Assembly (NCBI GenBank): GCA_905235905.1
Contig: CAJONO010000104.1
Coordinates: forward strand, 1 to 40,112
Source of the DNA: an uncultured Prevotella sp.
GTDB lineage: Bacteria > Bacteroidota > Bacteroidia > Bacteroidales > Bacteroidaceae
Reading direction: 5' to 3'
Length of the DNA: 40,112 nt
A program made the position numbers and the translations under genes. Shown here in pieces: positions 1-7,168 of the stretch. Position 1 is the stretch's first letter; each line of letters starts with the position of its first letter. The notes below the pieces were generated by a model. It was not told the origin of the DNA and ran no database searches. It saw only the letters and a program-made list of their open reading frames with translations.

Positions 1-1
1 A

Positions 2-121
2 CTCGCCGGCTCTGGCGGCTTGGGCGAGGGTGCCACACTGGGCAACGCTTATAACGGTAGCGACGTGACCTATTCGCGCCGCGGCTCCATCTGGGCCGAC
101 GACGAAGAGGAGGAGGAGTAA
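2..121 (+). CDS. 3' end of an unidentified gene with an acidic C-terminal tail
   Basis: An open frame enters from the left edge and stops with TAA at 119-121. The 39 visible residues are rich in Gly and Ala and end in DDEEEEE. I do not recognise the family from so short a tail. A hairpin with a T-run (217-250) follows on the same strand, consistent with the end of a transcript. The start and the domains lie outside the window. Confidence 0.6.
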   Translation, partial: LAGSGGLGEGATLGNAYNGSDVTYSRRGSIWADDEEEEE

Positions 122-216
122 CGACAACGAATCACGCGAACAAACAAAACGTGACTGAAGGAAAAAGGCAGCGGAGTGCCGCTGTCGGTAATAGTTTTAA
201 CTAATGATTTTATGAG

Positions 217-250
217 GGCCTGCCGTCCGTGAGGATAGCAGGCCATTTTT
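217..250 (+). terminator. Rho-independent terminator
   Basis: Perfect 7-bp stem GGCCTGC (217-223) / GCAGGCC (238-244) with a 14-nt loop, followed by ATTTTTGT. It lies downstream of the gene that ends at 121. A second perfect hairpin (CAGCGG/CCGCTG, 169-184) precedes it but lacks a T-run. Confidence 0.7.
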
Positions 251-348
251 GTCTGCCTGGCATGAGCATCGGCAGTTGGGTAATGTTTGGTGGCTGATGG
301 CCGAAGACAACAGGAAGCACACCCTTGGGGAAGCCGTGCCTTGGGCTT

Positions 349-1506
349 TTACTTTGGTTGCTCGGCATCGAGCCGCTCCACGGCACCGCTAATCGTGTTG
401 AGCCATAGGTGGGTGGTGAAGTGCTTGTTGAAAAGCTCGCCACTGAGCAGCTCGACGTTGCCGAACTGTCCTGCCGGATACTCGGCCACCGACTGTGGCT
501 CGTTTTCGTAGAGCACGGTGACGCGCATCTTTCCTGGCACATTCACGTAGACACCGCTCTCGGCAGCCGCCTTCATCACCTTCTTCTTCTTGAGAGCCGT
601 GGTGGTGGTGCCTTTGCTGGGGGCGGGCAGGGCGGTGAGGTTCTCAATGCTCATGTAGTAGGGCACCCCCGAGAGGTCGTCGGCATCGAGCAGTCCCAGT
701 TTCTGTGACAGGCGGAACGCCACCTGGTGGTCGGCGATGCTGTCGGGAACGAAGGTAAACACTCGCTCGACGGTGTCGCGGGTGGTTGTGCCTTGGAACA
801 GTTGCAAGAGTGCCTGCTCTTGTGTGTCTAAACGGTTGAGCATGAGCTTCAGCTGGGCACCGTCGGTGGGCATGAAGTCGGCCTGTCCCTTGATGAGCAG
901 GTTGTGGTTCTCGCGCAGGTCGTAGATTTCGCGGGCTGTCAGCTCGGCCATCTTCGCTGTACTGCCGGCCGCCAGTATTTCTTCGCTCATGTATTTTCGT
1001 GGGTTCACCGGATCGACCTTGGGTGCCGCCTTGAAGGGTGCCGGCTCGGTGGCGGTGTGCGGCGTGGCGTTGATGGCTTGCAGACAGCCGTCGGCACTTA
1101 GCGACACGTTGGCAGCCACTGTTCGTGGGTTGAACTTCAAGGCGTATGCCTTCGTGGTGTCGGCCACAGGGAAGGCCGACTGTGTGATGGCCACGACGCG
1201 ATAGGCCACTTGTGGCTCCTGTGCCACGTCGTTCAGTCGCAGGTAGCGCTGTGCAAACCTGCAGAAGTCGCCCGGCACGTAGGAGGTCTTCTCTACAAGG
1301 ACGTTGAGCCGTATGCCTGTCTTGGGCAGGAAGTAGACGGCCCCTTCGGCCGTTACGCCCGGCGTATAGTTGGTGATGGCTGTTTGGGCAGAACAGGTGG
1401 ACAGGTGGCATGTGAAAACGTTGAACAGCAGGAAAGCGGAAAGGGCGATGCACAGCAGACCCCAGTTCCTTCTCTTCGGTTTTGTCACACTCTTATTCTT
1501 TGTCAT
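349..1506 (-). CDS. DUF4831 family protein
   Basis: A 385-residue protein with a basic N-terminus and one hydrophobic segment (about residues 14-31) followed by CSAQ, so it is probably exported or membrane-anchored. The body resembles the DUF4831 family of Bacteroidales proteins of unknown function. Visible family-like features are an N-terminal YxPGVTAEGAVYFLPKTG stretch and a central segment with ILAAGSTAKMAELTAREIYDLRE. The ATG at 1506 places the hydrophobic signal near the N-terminus. A weak -7 box (CAAATTTA on the plus strand, 1518-1525) lies just upstream. No catalytic motif is visible and I assign no function. The family call is from remembered sequence character, not from a search. 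Confidence 0.8.
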   Translation of the reverse strand: MTKNKSVTKPKRRNWGLLCIALSAFLLFNVFTCHLSTCSAQTAITNYTPGVTAEGAVYFLPKTGIRLNVLVEKTSYVPGDFCRFAQRYLRLNDVAQEPQVAYRVVAITQSAFPVADTTKAYALKFNPRTVAANVSLSADGCLQAINATPHTATEPAPFKAAPKVDPVNPRKYMSEEILAAGSTAKMAELTAREIYDLRENHNLLIKGQADFMPTDGAQLKLMLNRLDTQEQALLQLFQGTTTRDTVERVFTFVPDSIADHQVAFRLSQKLGLLDADDLSGVPYYMSIENLTALPAPSKGTTTTALKKKKVMKAAAESGVYVNVPGKMRVTVLYENEPQSVAEYPAGQFGNVELLSGELFNKHFTTHLWLNTISGAVERLDAEQPK

Positions 1507-1598
1507 AAGTAACTGTTCAAATTTAGTTTATACAAATGAATGATTTTTTTTCTACAACGGATTATACGGATTTCACGGATTTTGGCTGCGCATGGTCG

Positions 1599-1946
1599 TT
1601 ATTCGTTCTTCAGTTTCAGGAAGGCTTTTGGCAGGAACTTGATGATGTCGCTGGCTATGAGGCTCTCCTCGCCCAGTTCGTTAGCAGCGAGGTCGCCGGC
1701 CAGTCCGTGCAGGTAGACGCCGAGCATGGCGGCATCGCGACGTTCATAGCCCCGTGCCAGCAGTCCGGTGATGATGCCGGTGAGCACGTCGCCGCTGCCT
1801 GCCGTGGCCATGCCTGCATTGCCGGTAGAGTTGAGGGCGATATGCCCGTCGGGCATGCAGATGGCGGTGTGATGTCCCTTCAGGATGACGTAGCCCTGCA
1901 GTCGCTCGGCCAGTTCGCGAGCCTTGGAGAGTCGATGCTCTGCCCC
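1599..1946 (-). pseudogene. nnrD: C-terminal part of NAD(P)H-hydrate dehydratase, out of frame
   Basis: This frame carries the end of the ADP-dependent NAD(P)H-hydrate dehydratase domain. It reads AEHRLSKARELAERLQGYVI, then a KGHHTAIC segment, then the NAGMATAGSGDVLTGII motif whose GSGD loop holds the catalytic Asp, and stops at 1599. It continues directly from the upstream gene (1880-3103) if one base is restored in the CCCC run at 1943-1946. With that base the joined gene spans exactly 502 codons, a normal length for the bifunctional protein. As it stands the fragment has no sensible start of its own; the first ATG, at 1856, would remove part of the domain. Confidence 0.8.
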
Positions 1947-3103
1947 TCCATTCGGTCGAACTCCTTGGGGTGTGGGGTGAGTATGATGCCTTTAGGCAGC
2001 TGTTGCAGCCAGGCATGGCGGTTGGCCAGGATGTTCAGTGCGTCGGCATCGGCCACAATGGGGCAGGCGGTGCGCCGCAGCTGGGCAATGAGGCTGATGG
2101 CAGTCTGCTCGGCCATACCGAGGCCGGGGCCTATGCCCATGGCCTGAAAGTCTTCGGTGGGTACTCCTTCGGTAAACGCGCAGTCTTCGCGGTCGGCATG
2201 GACGATGGCTTCGGGCACGGCGGTCTGTATAATGGGCACATTGCGCTTCGGTGTGTGGATAGTGACCTTTCCTACACCTGATCGCAGACAGGCTTGTGTG
2301 GAAAGGATGGCGGCTCCGGCCATGCCGTAGCTACCGGCAATGATGAGTGCGTGGCCCATCTGCCCCTTGTGGGCAAAAGCGTTGCGCGGACGCAACAGCT
2401 GCTGCATCATCGGCTTGTCGAGCAGGGTGTAGCTGGCTTCTATCTTCTCAATGCCTTCCTTGCTCAGCCCTATGTCGAGAATGCGCAGTTCTCCGATGTA
2501 TGGCTGGTTCTCGGCAAAGAGGAAGGCCAGCTTGGTTTGTTGCAGGGTAAGGGTGAGCGTGGCACGAATGACGTTGCTGCTCACGTTGTAGGCGTTGTCT
2601 TCGGTCATCAGTCCCGACGGCATGTCGATGCTCACCACGTCGGCAGCCGAGGCGTTGATATATTTCACGAGCGAGGCAAAGCCTCCGGCTAAGGGCTTGT
2701 TGAGTCCGGAGCCGAAGAGACCGTCGACCACGAGCATGCCTTCTTCTAAGCGGGGCGGGTCGAACTCTTGTGTCACCTCAGTATAGAGCGGGCGACCTTT
2801 CTTGTCGATGAGCCTGTTCTTGTTCTCGGCGCAGTCGGCCGAGAGATGGCCGGTGATGTTGAAGAGAAAGGTGTCAACGTTATAGCCCCTGTCGCCCAAC
2901 AGGCGGGCCACGGCCAGTGCGTCGCCGCCATTGTTTCCTGGACCGGCAAAGACCACAACGGGCACTGCCTGCGACCATCGCTCGGCAATGGCCTTGGTCA
3001 GTGTGCGCGCCACGCGCTCCATCAGGTCGATCGACTTGATGTGCTCGTGGTCAATGGTGTATTTGTCGAGTTCCTGAATCTGGGCTCTTGTAAAGATTTT
3101 CAT
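1880..3103 (-). CDS. nnr: NAD(P)H-hydrate epimerase / dehydratase, frameshifted
   Basis: This is the bifunctional NAD(P)H-hydrate repair enzyme. The N-terminal YjeF_N domain (about residues 1-210) epimerises R- and S-NAD(P)HX and shows the GPGNNGGDAL motif at 54-63. The ribokinase-like dehydratase domain follows, with GAAILSTQACLRSGVGKVTI, MGIGPGLG, VADADALNIL and TPHPKEFDRMEG. Right after TPHPKEFDRMEG the frame shifts and ends in an unrelated 19-residue tail (stop at 1880). The missing C-terminus, including the catalytic GSGD loop, is present in another frame (1599-1946). The epimerase half should be intact; the dehydratase half should be inactive unless the frameshift is a sequencing error in the short homopolymer. 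The FMN-binding gene lies 59 bp upstream, same strand. Confidence 0.9.
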   Translation of the reverse strand: MKIFTRAQIQELDKYTIDHEHIKSIDLMERVARTLTKAIAERWSQAVPVVVFAGPGNNGGDALAVARLLGDRGYNVDTFLFNITGHLSADCAENKNRLIDKKGRPLYTEVTQEFDPPRLEEGMLVVDGLFGSGLNKPLAGGFASLVKYINASAADVVSIDMPSGLMTEDNAYNVSSNVIRATLTLTLQQTKLAFLFAENQPYIGELRILDIGLSKEGIEKIEASYTLLDKPMMQQLLRPRNAFAHKGQMGHALIIAGSYGMAGAAILSTQACLRSGVGKVTIHTPKRNVPIIQTAVPEAIVHADREDCAFTEGVPTEDFQAMGIGPGLGMAEQTAISLIAQLRRTACPIVADADALNILANRHAWLQQLPKGIILTPHPKEFDRMEGQSIDSPRLANWPSDCRATSS

Positions 3104-3162
3104 GTATTAAAAAGGATAATAGTCGGAACGGCGACCGGGTGAATGGGGTGGGGTGGAGAGAA

Positions 3163-3570
3163 TCACTTGTTCTTCTTGTAGTATTCCAGTCCAGCCTTTA
3201 CGTTGCCCTTGACGGCATCTGAGGAGAATGTGGCCCCCGTCACGCCGTCGACCTCGGCCTTCAGCGCATCGTTGACCTTCATGCCGTTCCACTTGTCGAG
3301 CAGCTGCTTCTTCACCTTGGCCCAGTACTTGGGCGTTTCCTGGTTGGCCAGACCCTCAATCTTCACCACCTTGTTCTTCTTGATGTAGATTTTCAGCGGT
3401 GTCGTGTCGACGTATCCCAGATATTGAGAGCCGATTTTAGTGGTGTTGACCACATACATGCCGTCTTCCTTGGTCATTACCTTGTCATCCTGTGGGGCGG
3501 CGCTCACCAGTGTCAGTGCCAGCGCAAGCAGGGCCATGCCGCCCGTCCATACTGTTATTTTCTTTTTCAT
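3163..3570 (-). CDS. FMN-binding domain protein
   Basis: A small 135-residue exported protein. Residues 1-25 form a signal peptide (MKKK, hydrophobic core, SAAPQ). The rest is one FMN_bind domain of the NqrC/RnfG type, ending in VDGVTGATFSSDAV (108-120). In this family the GAT-T/S motif carries the Thr to which FMN is covalently attached by ApbE; here that would be Thr114. A redox role in the cell envelope is likely, but the electron partner is not visible. A good promoter (3619-3651) precedes it. The downstream nnr gene may be co-transcribed. Confidence 0.85.
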   Translation of the reverse strand: MKKKITVWTGGMALLALALTLVSAAPQDDKVMTKEDGMYVVNTTKIGSQYLGYVDTTPLKIYIKKNKVVKIEGLANQETPKYWAKVKKQLLDKWNGMKVNDALKAEVDGVTGATFSSDAVKGNVKAGLEYYKKNK

Positions 3571-3618
3571 ACGATACAGTTTTATATGATTGATTCACAT
3601 CTTGATGCAATTCTCGTT

Positions 3619-3651
3619 GCAAAATTACGTACTTAAATTCAAACTACCAAA
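3619..3651 (-). promoter_or_regulatory. Bacteroidetes-type promoter of the FMN-binding gene
   Basis: Read on the minus strand: -33 TTTG (3648-3651), 20-nt spacer, -7 TAATTTTGC (3619-3627). This matches the Bacteroidetes primary sigma consensus and lies about 50 bp upstream of the ATG at 3570. Confidence 0.75.
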
Positions 3652-3689
3652 TTTTTTCACCTTTTTCTGGCTCCACCCAGAAGGTGGGA

Positions 3690-5387
3690 CTATTTCAGTC
3701 GCATGTTGCGCCAGTTGGCTTGCAGACTGGTTGATGCGTTGACAGAGGGTGTCTGAACCTTGTTGTTCTCCATGAATGCCTGACGGGGCACTTCCTCTTT
3801 CAGATAGTCGCCCAGCTCGCCTAAGGTGACGTTGCCGCGAGACTCCTGGAGCTTGCGCAGCAGATAGTAGGTGAACATGCCGTGGCGTTGCGGACTGTAG
3901 GGGTAGGCCGTCTCGTCGTCCTGTGCGGCGGTAAACACCACCATCTTGCCTTGTGGCGCCGAGGCTTTTACCTTGATGGCCACGCCACGGGCCGAGGCCA
4001 TCATGCGTCCGTCGCGCTTGGTGCCGCTGAAGCAGGCATCGAGGAACACGGTGACGCGCTCGGCCGGCATCTTGGCCAGGTCGCTATAGAGCTGGCTGAG
4101 CGGATAGGCCGACTCCAAGAAGGAGCCTTGGCCGTCGACGGGCAGCAGATAGGCCGACTTGTTGGCCTCGTCGGGTATGCCGTGGCCGGCATAGTAGAAC
4201 AGGGCCTTGCCCTTGCCGCCGCACACCTTCATGGCGTTCTCCAACCACTTCACTGCAATCTTCATGCTGCCGAGCGACGCATTGGCCACATATTTTATCT
4301 GCTTTTCCTGCATGCCCAGCGTTTTCATGGCATACTCCTTGAACACCCTTGCGTCGTTCTCGGCGAAGGGCACGTTCTCCTCGTTGTCATATTTCTCGTT
4401 GCCTATGATAACCGCAAAGAGGTTGCGGTCGTTGGTGCCCGAAACGGGGATGTTCTTGTCGACGTCGGCCATGGTCGTCACCACGGGGGCGGTCTCTTTC
4501 TTCACGACAACCTCTTCCTTCTTGTCCTTTTCTCCGATTGCCGTCTGCCTGTCTTGCTGCCGATTGTTGCCGCTGGCCATGTTCTGTTTCCGCAGTTCGT
4601 CCTCGGCCTTCACAAGGTTCTTTTGTGCAAAGCTATTTCCTTTGTCTGCGGCTTTCTTATACCAATATACGGCCTGTTGGAGGTCTTTCGTGACACCGTA
4701 GCCGTTGTAGTAGCAAAAGCCCATCCAGCTCATACCGTTGGCATGTTCTTGTTCGGCCGCCTTGTGGAACCAATAGACGGCCTGTGCATAGTCTTTGTCT
4801 ACGCCGTTACCATTGTAATAGCAGATACCCAGATTACTCTGGGCTATATCATATCCTTGTTCTGCCGCCTTCTTATACCAATAGACTGCCTGGGCATAGT
4901 CCTTGGTGACTCCCCGCCCTTTCTCATAATTGTATCCCAAGCTGCACTGGGCATTCGCATTCCCTTTTTCAGCAGCTTTCTTGAACCAATAGTTTGCCTG
5001 TGCGTAATCCTGAGTAACGCCTTTGCCGTCTTTATAGCAAAAACCTAAATTGTTCTGCGCATCAACATTTCCTTGTCCTGCCGCCTTCTTGTACCAATAG
5101 ACGGCTTGGGCATAGTCCCGGGTGACTCCTCGTCCATTGTAATAGCAAATTCCCAAGTTACCCTGGGCTGTTGCATTCCCTTGCTCTGCCGCTTTCTTAT
5201 ACCAATAGACCGCCTGGGTGTAGTCTTGGGTGACACCCTCGCCTACGTCATAGCAATAGCCAATATTGCACTGGGCAGAGGCATTGCCTTGCTTCGCCTT
5301 CTCAATGTTGTTCTGGTAGCGGTTCTGCCCCCAGGCCCCGACGGTCAGGGTCAGCAATGTGAGTAAAAAGAATAGTTTCTGTTTCAT
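3690..5387 (-). CDS. Sel1-repeat protein with C-terminal caspase-like (C14) protease domain
   Basis: A 565-residue exported protein. Residues 1-20 are a signal peptide (MKQKLFFLL...VGAWG). Six 36-residue Sel1 repeats run from 35 to 250, typical unit NLGICYYNGxGVTxDYAQAV, plus a partial seventh. A charged linker (about 255-315) follows. The caspase/metacaspase-like domain starts at NLFAVIIGNEKYDN (322-335). Catalytic His402 lies in FYYAGHG and Cys452 in FLDACFSG. Sel1 repeats bind proteins, so they may recruit a substrate or partner. I chose the ATG at 5387, not the upstream one at 5447, because only it puts the signal peptide at the N-terminus. The gene stands alone, with an unusual AATT array (5475-5562) upstream. 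The substrate is unknown. Confidence 0.9.
   Translation of the reverse strand: MKQKLFFLLTLLTLTVGAWGQNRYQNNIEKAKQGNASAQCNIGYCYDVGEGVTQDYTQAVYWYKKAAEQGNATAQGNLGICYYNGRGVTRDYAQAVYWYKKAAGQGNVDAQNNLGFCYKDGKGVTQDYAQANYWFKKAAEKGNANAQCSLGYNYEKGRGVTKDYAQAVYWYKKAAEQGYDIAQSNLGICYYNGNGVDKDYAQAVYWFHKAAEQEHANGMSWMGFCYYNGYGVTKDLQQAVYWYKKAADKGNSFAQKNLVKAEDELRKQNMASGNNRQQDRQTAIGEKDKKEEVVVKKETAPVVTTMADVDKNIPVSGTNDRNLFAVIIGNEKYDNEENVPFAENDARVFKEYAMKTLGMQEKQIKYVANASLGSMKIAVKWLENAMKVCGGKGKALFYYAGHGIPDEANKSAYLLPVDGQGSFLESAYPLSQLYSDLAKMPAERVTVFLDACFSGTKRDGRMMASARGVAIKVKASAPQGKMVVFTAAQDDETAYPYSPQRHGMFTYYLLRKLQESRGNVTLGELGDYLKEEVPRQAFMENNKVQTPSVNASTSLQANWRNMRLK
4638..5285 (-). repeat. Six tandem 108-bp units encoding Sel1 repeats
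   Basis: Six in-frame 108-bp units (36 codons each) are diverged but alignable, particularly around the codons for GVTxDYAQAVYWYKKAAEQG. Unequal recombination could change the repeat number without breaking the frame. Confidence 0.85.
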
Positions 5388-5474
5388 CGTTCTGCCATGT
5401 TTAATTGAAGTTTCCCGGCCCTTTTTTCGTTTTGCATAATCATGCATTTTGGGGCTTTACGTGAACACGCTTGA

Positions 5475-5562
5475 AATTCATGTTATATTCCGATGCAATT
5501 AAGCTCAAATTGTCGCGTAATTCAGCATGAATTGTGATGTAATTTGGATTGAATTGCAACGC
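5475..5562. repeat. AATT array with exact 11-bp period
   Basis: AATT begins at 5475, 5497, 5508, 5519, 5530, 5541 and 5552, and a one-mismatch TATT sits at 5486. That makes eight consecutive 11-bp units. The seven bases between the tetramers vary. The array lies 88-175 bp upstream of the caspase ATG (5387), in the gap after the PD40 gene. Confidence 0.7.
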
Positions 5563-5603
5563 ACTGGAAGTCAAGGGGTTATGCGGTTTATAAAGATGAA
5601 TAT

Positions 5604-7124
5604 TTATTCATGTGCAATCGTTCCTTGAGGGGTGGATTCCTTTAATTTTGCTGTCACGGCCTCTTTCTTCAGCGCGTCGGCAAAGTGCTGTGGTGTCAGC
5701 TCCACAGGGCCGCGCAGGAATTCGGGTACGTTGTAGCTCTTCATCAGTTCGCGGTGGTAGTTGGGATCGTCCGACGGCAGCTCGAAGGGCTTCGAGCCGT
5801 GGCCGTTCTCGTCGACATGGGCAAAGAAGGGACGGGTGAAGTTTCCGTCGTAGCGGCGGCTGCTCACCACGATCCAGCGGCCGTTGGTGCTCCATGTGTG
5901 GTACGACTCTACCGACGGGCTGTTCACTTCCTCCATCGGGCGGATGCTGTCGCCTTCCAGGTTCATCAGCCAGAGGTCGGCATCGCGGTGCCAGATGTGG
6001 AACGTGCCCCATTCTCCTACGGCCAGCAGCAGGAACCGGCCGTCGGGCGAGACGCGGGGCAGCGTGGCACTGAAGCCGAGCGAGTCGGCATTGAATACCA
6101 TCTGGCGGGGCCCGAAGGTGCGCGTCTGTACGTCGAACGACTTGCGGTAGACGTTGTATTTCAGCTCCTTATAGCGCATGATGCACTCGGCATCGTGGCT
6201 GTTGGCCGTGTCGCGGAACTCGAAGTGGGCCGAGCAGTAGTAGAGCCACTTGCCGTCGGGGCTCCAGCAGGGGAAGGTCTCGAACTCGGTGGAGTCGTTC
6301 TCTACGATGCTCACCTCGTTGGTCTCAGGGTCGTAGAGGATGAGGTCGCTCTGCGAGTCGAGCACCTCGATTTTGTCGGCATCGCGGGTGTGGAAGCTCT
6401 GCATGGTCTTGTTGGTGGAATAGGCAATGATGTTCTCTACGGGATGCCAGGCGGGATACACGCCTGCCGAGATGGTCTGCGGCGTCTTCAGGTTCACCTT
6501 GTGCAGCTGCCCGTCGATCTGCAGCATCGTTCCGCCCAGGTTCTGGCGGGCATGGAACTGTGTGCGGCGCGGATTGCCTAACTGCGAGTGGTGGCAGTTG
6601 ATGCACTGTCCGTCGTTCTCGGTAGAGCAGAGCATGTTGTCGTAGATGACGCGCTCCTCGTAGGTCTCTAAGCAACGCTGGTTGAGCGTCAGCTCCTCGT
6701 AGGTGACGTATGAGGGCGAGATGAGTCGGTAGGTGAGCCACGGGTCGATGGAGTCTTTCGACACATAGATTTGGAATGGTTCGTAACGCTGCCACTGCTC
6801 TCCCTGACGGGCAAACAGCTCGACGCTGATGCTGTCGGCCTGCTTCAGCGCGTCCCACTGGTCGAAGTCGGGGCACACCTTGGGGCCGCTGAGCACCACT
6901 TCCTCGTCGGCCGAGCGGAAACGGGCCACTACCTCATCGGCAGCCGTCATGAGCTGGAAGTGGAGCGGGGCCATGTTGACCGGCACCGTTACGCCCTGAT
7001 AGTCGGGGTAGATGTTGGGCTGATTGTTCAGCTGCGTGTATTCGGCAGGCACCTCTGCCTGCCGGCAGGCCGCCATCAATGCGACCGTAAATAGAAAGAA
7101 AACGAGTCTTTTCATAATTCTCAA
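5604..7124 (-). CDS. PD40 (TolB-like) beta-propeller lipoprotein with a CxxCH motif
   Basis: A 506-residue lipoprotein. The signal ends in LMAAC with Cys20 as lipidation site. The middle has a cytochrome-type motif CINCHH (174-179; C174, C177, H178), so one covalent haem is possible. From about residue 205 there are WD40-like PD40 blades: YPAWHPVENIIAYSTN, FPCWSPDGKWLYYCS, LPRVSPDGRFLLLAVG, YHTWSTNGRWIVVSS. It is the last gene of a three-gene minus-strand unit, 38 bp after the DUF6057 gene; the gap is filled by heptamer repeats (7120-7168). The role is unknown. With the GH43-like gene upstream, a surface glycan or redox function is conceivable but unproven. Confidence 0.8.
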   Translation of the reverse strand: MRIMKRLVFFLFTVALMAACRQAEVPAEYTQLNNQPNIYPDYQGVTVPVNMAPLHFQLMTAADEVVARFRSADEEVVLSGPKVCPDFDQWDALKQADSISVELFARQGEQWQRYEPFQIYVSKDSIDPWLTYRLISPSYVTYEELTLNQRCLETYEERVIYDNMLCSTENDGQCINCHHSQLGNPRRTQFHARQNLGGTMLQIDGQLHKVNLKTPQTISAGVYPAWHPVENIIAYSTNKTMQSFHTRDADKIEVLDSQSDLILYDPETNEVSIVENDSTEFETFPCWSPDGKWLYYCSAHFEFRDTANSHDAECIMRYKELKYNVYRKSFDVQTRTFGPRQMVFNADSLGFSATLPRVSPDGRFLLLAVGEWGTFHIWHRDADLWLMNLEGDSIRPMEEVNSPSVESYHTWSTNGRWIVVSSRRYDGNFTRPFFAHVDENGHGSKPFELPSDDPNYHRELMKSYNVPEFLRGPVELTPQHFADALKKEAVTAKLKESTPQGTIAHE

Positions 7125-7168
7125 ACCTTTAACCTCAAACCTTTAACCTTTAACCTCAAAACTCAATA
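7120..7168. repeat. Seven tandem heptamers between DUF6057 and PD40 genes
   Basis: Seven perfect-register 7-bp units from 7120: ctcaaac, ctttaac, ctcaaac, ctttaac, ctttaac, ctcaaaa, ctcaata. They fill the intergenic gap and include the stop codon of the DUF6057 gene and the leader of the next gene. Changes in copy number would alter spacing between the two genes. Confidence 0.85.

Noticed and set aside
3673..3687. Hairpin CCACC/GGTGG after the caspase gene as a terminator
   Set aside because: There is no T-run after it on the minus strand.
4638..5285. Regular repeats that could suggest a CRISPR array
   Set aside because: The units are 108 bp, in frame and code Sel1 repeats; there are no short identical repeats with unique spacers.
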